Origin: Desulfobacterales bacterium
Lineage (GTDB): Bacteria > Desulfobacterota > Desulfobacteria > Desulfobacterales > C00003106
Direction of reading: 5' to 3'
Length of the DNA stretch: 8,381 nucleotides
Assembly (NCBI GenBank): GCA_030594505.1
Contig: JAUVFC010000064.1
Coordinates: forward strand, 1 to 8,381
Under the pieces are notes generated by a model. It was not told where the DNA came from and did not search any database. It was given only the letters and a program-made list of their open reading frames with translations. Within the stretch, counting starts at the first letter, position 1; each line of letters begins with the position of its first letter. Of this stretch, positions 6,088-8,381 are shown one piece after another. The position numbers were made by a program, and so were the translations under genes.

Positions 6088-6092
6088 TGTTG

Positions 6093-6920
6093 ATGAATCC
6101 TATAAAGGTGATGGTAAACGGGCTTCCGGGGAATATGGCTGCAAAGGTGGCGGAGCATGTCCTGCACAATGGCGATTTTCAGCTTCTCCCTTATTCTCTT
6201 ACGGGTCCCGAGATTACAACGACAGAGACTGTTATCGGTTCTGTCCCGGTCCGGTTGATTCGTCCGGAAGAACGAGCCGACGTAATAGCAGAGGTTCAAC
6301 ATGAAGGCTCTTTCATAGCGGTCGATTATACCCATCCCTCGGCGGTCAATTCAAACGCGTCTTTTTATTGTGAAAAGTCACTCCCGTTTGTTATGGGGAC
6401 CACGGGCGGCGACAGGGAAGCGCTTACCGGCGTGGTGGAAAGATCATCAATACCGGCGGTGATCGCTCCGAACATGGCCAAACAGATTGTAGGCTTTCAG
6501 GCCATGATGGAGTTTGCGGCAAAGGAATTCCCGGATCTCTTCAAGGGGTATCGCCTTGAGATCAAGGAGAGCCATCAAAAGGGCAAGGCAGACACGAGCG
6601 GAACAGCCAAAGCAATGACAGGGTATTTCAACCGGCTCGGCATCCCGTTTGCTAAAGACGAGATTCAAATGATAAGGGAGCCCGAAGTACAACGATCGGA
6701 ATTAGGGGTTCCGGAGGAGTATCTTACCGGTCATGGCTGGCACACGTATACATTGACATCCGAGGACGGAACCGTGCGGTTTCAATTCATGCACAATGTA
6801 AACGGCCGGGATGTCTATGCTCTTGGCACATTAGATGCCATTCGGCACCTTGCCGCAAGGGTGGAAGAAGGGATAACCGGGCGTGTGTTTACTATGATTG
6901 ATGTTTTAAAGGGGATCTGA
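6093..6920 (+). CDS. dapB: Dihydrodipicolinate reductase, plant-type DapB
   Basis: DapB reduces the DapA product to tetrahydrodipicolinate with NAD(P)H, in lysine and diaminopimelate synthesis in the cytoplasm. Counting from the ATG at 6093, the protein has 275 residues. An N-terminal Rossmann fold has VNGLPGNM (8-15), where the usual G-x-x-G-x-M-G ends in Ala instead of Gly. DYTHPSAV (78-85), MGTTGG (101-106) and APNM (125-128) follow, then the substrate and catalytic loop ESHQKGKADTSGTAKAM (159-175). The ESHQ and SGTAKA form is the plant-type variant, in place of the E-x-H-H and K-x-D-x-P-S-G-T-A of E. coli DapB. This type occurs in plants and in a minority of bacteria. The gene is preceded by its own promoter and Shine-Dalgarno site, and glgC begins two bases after its stop. 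dapA is not in the window. Confidence 0.92.
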   Translation: MNPIKVMVNGLPGNMAAKVAEHVLHNGDFQLLPYSLTGPEITTTETVIGSVPVRLIRPEERADVIAEVQHEGSFIAVDYTHPSAVNSNASFYCEKSLPFVMGTTGGDREALTGVVERSSIPAVIAPNMAKQIVGFQAMMEFAAKEFPDLFKGYRLEIKESHQKGKADTSGTAKAMTGYFNRLGIPFAKDEIQMIREPEVQRSELGVPEEYLTGHGWHTYTLTSEDGTVRFQFMHNVNGRDVYALGTLDAIRHLAARVEEGITGRVFTMIDVLKGI

Positions 6921-6922
6921 CC

Positions 6923-8191
6923 ATGAGAAATGTTGTGGCCCTTGTTATGGCCGGGGGCAGGGGGGAGCGCCTTTTTCCGCTAACCGAAGATCGGACGAAG
7001 CCGGCAGTCCCTTTTGGAGGGTCTTACCGGATCATCGATATTGTGCTGAGCAATTGCATCAATTCGGGCATTTACAAGGTCATGGTATTGCCGCAGTATA
7101 AGGCCCAATCTCTTGTCGATCATCTTGAAGCCGGGTGGAATATCTTCAGTTGGGACCTTGGGCACTATCTCAAGATTGCCCCCCCCCAGATGCGTACGGG
7201 AAAGGACTGGTATAGAGGCACGGCCGATTCTGTCCGGCAGAACCTGTATTTGATTGAGCGGGACAGGGCGCAACACGTTTTAATTCTGTCCGGTGATCAC
7301 ATATATAAAATGAACTATGTCCAGTTCAAGGACTATCATGCGGCAAAGGAAGGAGCGCTTACCATTGCGGTGATCGAGGCCTTGAAATCCGAAGCGCATC
7401 GATTCGGGATTGTTGAGGTAGATGAGAATTTCAGGGTAATCGGCTTTCACGAAAAACCAACAGGAGAGCCCAAGACAATACCGGGTGATCCGGATCATGT
7501 TCTGGTCTCAATGGGGATATATATGTTTGAAAAAGGGGCCCTGGTTGAGGTGTTGAAGGGGACGGATCAGGACGACTTCGGCAAAGAGATTATCCCTATG
7601 ATGGCGGAGAAGTATCCGGTTTATGCTTATCCCTATAAAAAGGAAAATCGGATCAAAGATTATGTTTATACCACTCTTGAAAACGGCGAACGCGTCAGAA
7701 AGCTCGAAGAGAGGGCGCGGGATTCGTCTTATTGGAGGGACGTCGGGGGCCTGGATGCCTACTGGAATGCCAATATGGATTTGACCGGGGTCGATCCCCT
7801 GTTTAACCTCTATGGTGAGAATTGGCCTCTGCGAACGTTTCAAAAACAGTTCCCACCCGTAAAGACTGTTTTCAATGATCAGGAGAATAAGCGGGTCGGG
7901 ATGATTTTAGATTCTATTATTTCTCACGGCTCTATCATCAGTGGCGGAACCGTGACCAATTCCGTCATTTCCTCTAATGTGCTTGTGAGGAGCTGGGCGG
8001 AGGTAAGAGAGTCGGTCATCATGTCGGAGGGAGTCATAGGCCGGCGCTGTAAGATTATGAATGCAATTATTGACAAGGGGAACAATATCCCTCCAAACAC
8101 AGAAATAGGGTATAATCCCTCCAGGGATCGTGAGCGTTTTACGGTTACGCGGAGAGGGATTACGGTGGTAAAAAAGGGGATGTTTAAGTAG
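6923..8191 (+). CDS. glgC: Glucose-1-phosphate adenylyltransferase GlgC
   Basis: GlgC makes ADP-glucose from ATP and glucose-1-phosphate, the committed step of bacterial glycogen synthesis, and normally acts as an allosteric homotetramer. The 422-residue protein has the catalytic domain motifs MAGGRGERLFPLT (9-21), KPAVPFGG (26-33), LSNCINSGI (42-50), WYRGTAD (96-102), SGDHIYKMNY (123-132, D125 being the catalytic Asp), FHEKP (175-179, K178 the sugar-phosphate Lys), DFGKEIIP (218-225) and YWRDVG (270-275). A left-handed beta-helix follows from about 325. The position of E. coli Lys39, which binds fructose 1,6-bisphosphate, is Asp23 here, so regulation may differ. The ATG at 6923 has AAGGGG eight bases upstream, inside the end of dapB, and the two genes should be co-transcribed. 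No other glg gene is present. The stop codon is completed by the first base of a MITE-like element. Confidence 0.97.
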   Translation: MRNVVALVMAGGRGERLFPLTEDRTKPAVPFGGSYRIIDIVLSNCINSGIYKVMVLPQYKAQSLVDHLEAGWNIFSWDLGHYLKIAPPQMRTGKDWYRGTADSVRQNLYLIERDRAQHVLILSGDHIYKMNYVQFKDYHAAKEGALTIAVIEALKSEAHRFGIVEVDENFRVIGFHEKPTGEPKTIPGDPDHVLVSMGIYMFEKGALVEVLKGTDQDDFGKEIIPMMAEKYPVYAYPYKKENRIKDYVYTTLENGERVRKLEERARDSSYWRDVGGLDAYWNANMDLTGVDPLFNLYGENWPLRTFQKQFPPVKTVFNDQENKRVGMILDSIISHGSIISGGTVTNSVISSNVLVRSWAEVRESVIMSEGVIGRRCKIMNAIIDKGNNIPPNTEIGYNPSRDRERFTVTRRGITVVKKGMFK

Positions 8192-8332
8192 TGTCCTTCA
8201 GAAATGGCATCTTTTGCCCCAATACTGCGTTCTCCGCAGGTTTTTAGCCTCGACGTAGCGCAGCTACGCCTCCGGTAGGAACCTTTGTGCGGCCTTGTCT
8301 TGGAACAAAATCTACCATTTCTGAATGGACAC
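8191..8332. mobile_element. MITE-like element, 142 bp, with terminal inverted repeats
   Basis: The ends GTGTCCTTCAGAAATGG (8191-8207) and CCATTTCTGAATGGACAC (8315-8332) are inverted copies differing by a single inserted base, flanked on both sides by TA. The interior continues the symmetry imperfectly and contains small perfect hairpins (CGTAGC-GCA-GCTACG at 8254-8268 and CTGCG-TTCTC-CGCAG at 8225-8239). There is no coding sequence. The TA flanks are what an IS630/Tc1-mariner-type transposase would duplicate, so this is probably a non-autonomous derivative of such an element. The whole unit could fold into a long hairpin and, followed by TCTTTTTC at 8339-8346, may also terminate dapB-glgC mRNA. 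Confidence 0.78.
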
Positions 8333-8381
8333 TATTAGTCTTTTTCGGGGTTCAGAGTTCACGGTTAATCGCTTTCCAACC
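8333..8381. other. Short intergenic tail at window end
   Basis: No gene or convincing signal is visible in these last bases. GGGTTCAGAGTTCACGGTT (8349-8367) has the repetitive look of another low-complexity intergenic repeat, but the window ends before a second arm could be seen. Confidence 0.3.

Noticed and set aside
6039..6092. Lysine riboswitch upstream of dapB
   Set aside because: The predicted leader is only about 54 nt; a lysine riboswitch needs well over 150 nt and its conserved core is absent.

Overview
The window looks like chromosomal DNA of moderate G+C from an anaerobic or microaerobic Gram-negative bacterium, most plausibly a deltaproteobacterium-type lineage (Desulfobacterota). 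This rests on a ferrous-iron Feo system with a Fur-FeoA fusion, a plant-type DapB, molybdenum-cofactor genes and many palindromic intergenic repeats. The assignment is an inference from gene types; no taxonomic marker lies in the window. LAYOUT. Everything from about 5900 leftward reads on the minus strand. In order of transcription it holds a Fur-family regulator (5900-5457), a 309-residue fusion of a Fur-like module with two FeoA domains (5338-4409), the ferrous-iron transporter FeoB (4409-2280, stop and start overlapping by one base), the molybdopterin genes moaA (2115-1129) and mobA (1067-471), and the first 92 codons of a sugar-phosphate nucleotidyltransferase that runs off the left edge (277-1). 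On the plus strand, dapB (6093-6920) and glgC (6923-8191) form a tight pair. The intergenic region 5901-6092 carries divergent promoters: the fur promoter overlapped by a perfect 15+15 bp palindrome, and a good sigma70-type promoter for dapB. HOW IT WORKS TOGETHER. The fur / Fur-FeoA-FeoA / feoB cluster reads as a self-contained Fe(II) uptake unit: FeoB imports Fe(II), FeoA domains assist it, and Fur senses iron. The second Fur-like module keeps its metal ligands but has lost the usual Tyr-Arg of the DNA-recognition helix. It may therefore be an iron sensor acting on FeoA/FeoB rather than a DNA-binding repressor. This is the most unusual gene content in the window. moaA-mobA make molybdenum cofactor and have their own candidate promoter. 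dapB-glgC joins lysine/peptidoglycan precursor synthesis to glycogen synthesis with no obvious metabolic reason. REPEATS. Three unrelated palindromic intergenic repeat types occur within 8.4 kb: two copies of a TTGCG-rich hairpin (349-405 and 2174-2226), an AAGTGCCTAAAGT inverted repeat (5355-5472) whose arm encodes the last codons of fur, and a 142-bp MITE-like element after glgC flanked by TA dinucleotides that supplies the last base of the glgC stop codon. No RNA gene, CRISPR array, intact transposase or prophage gene was found.
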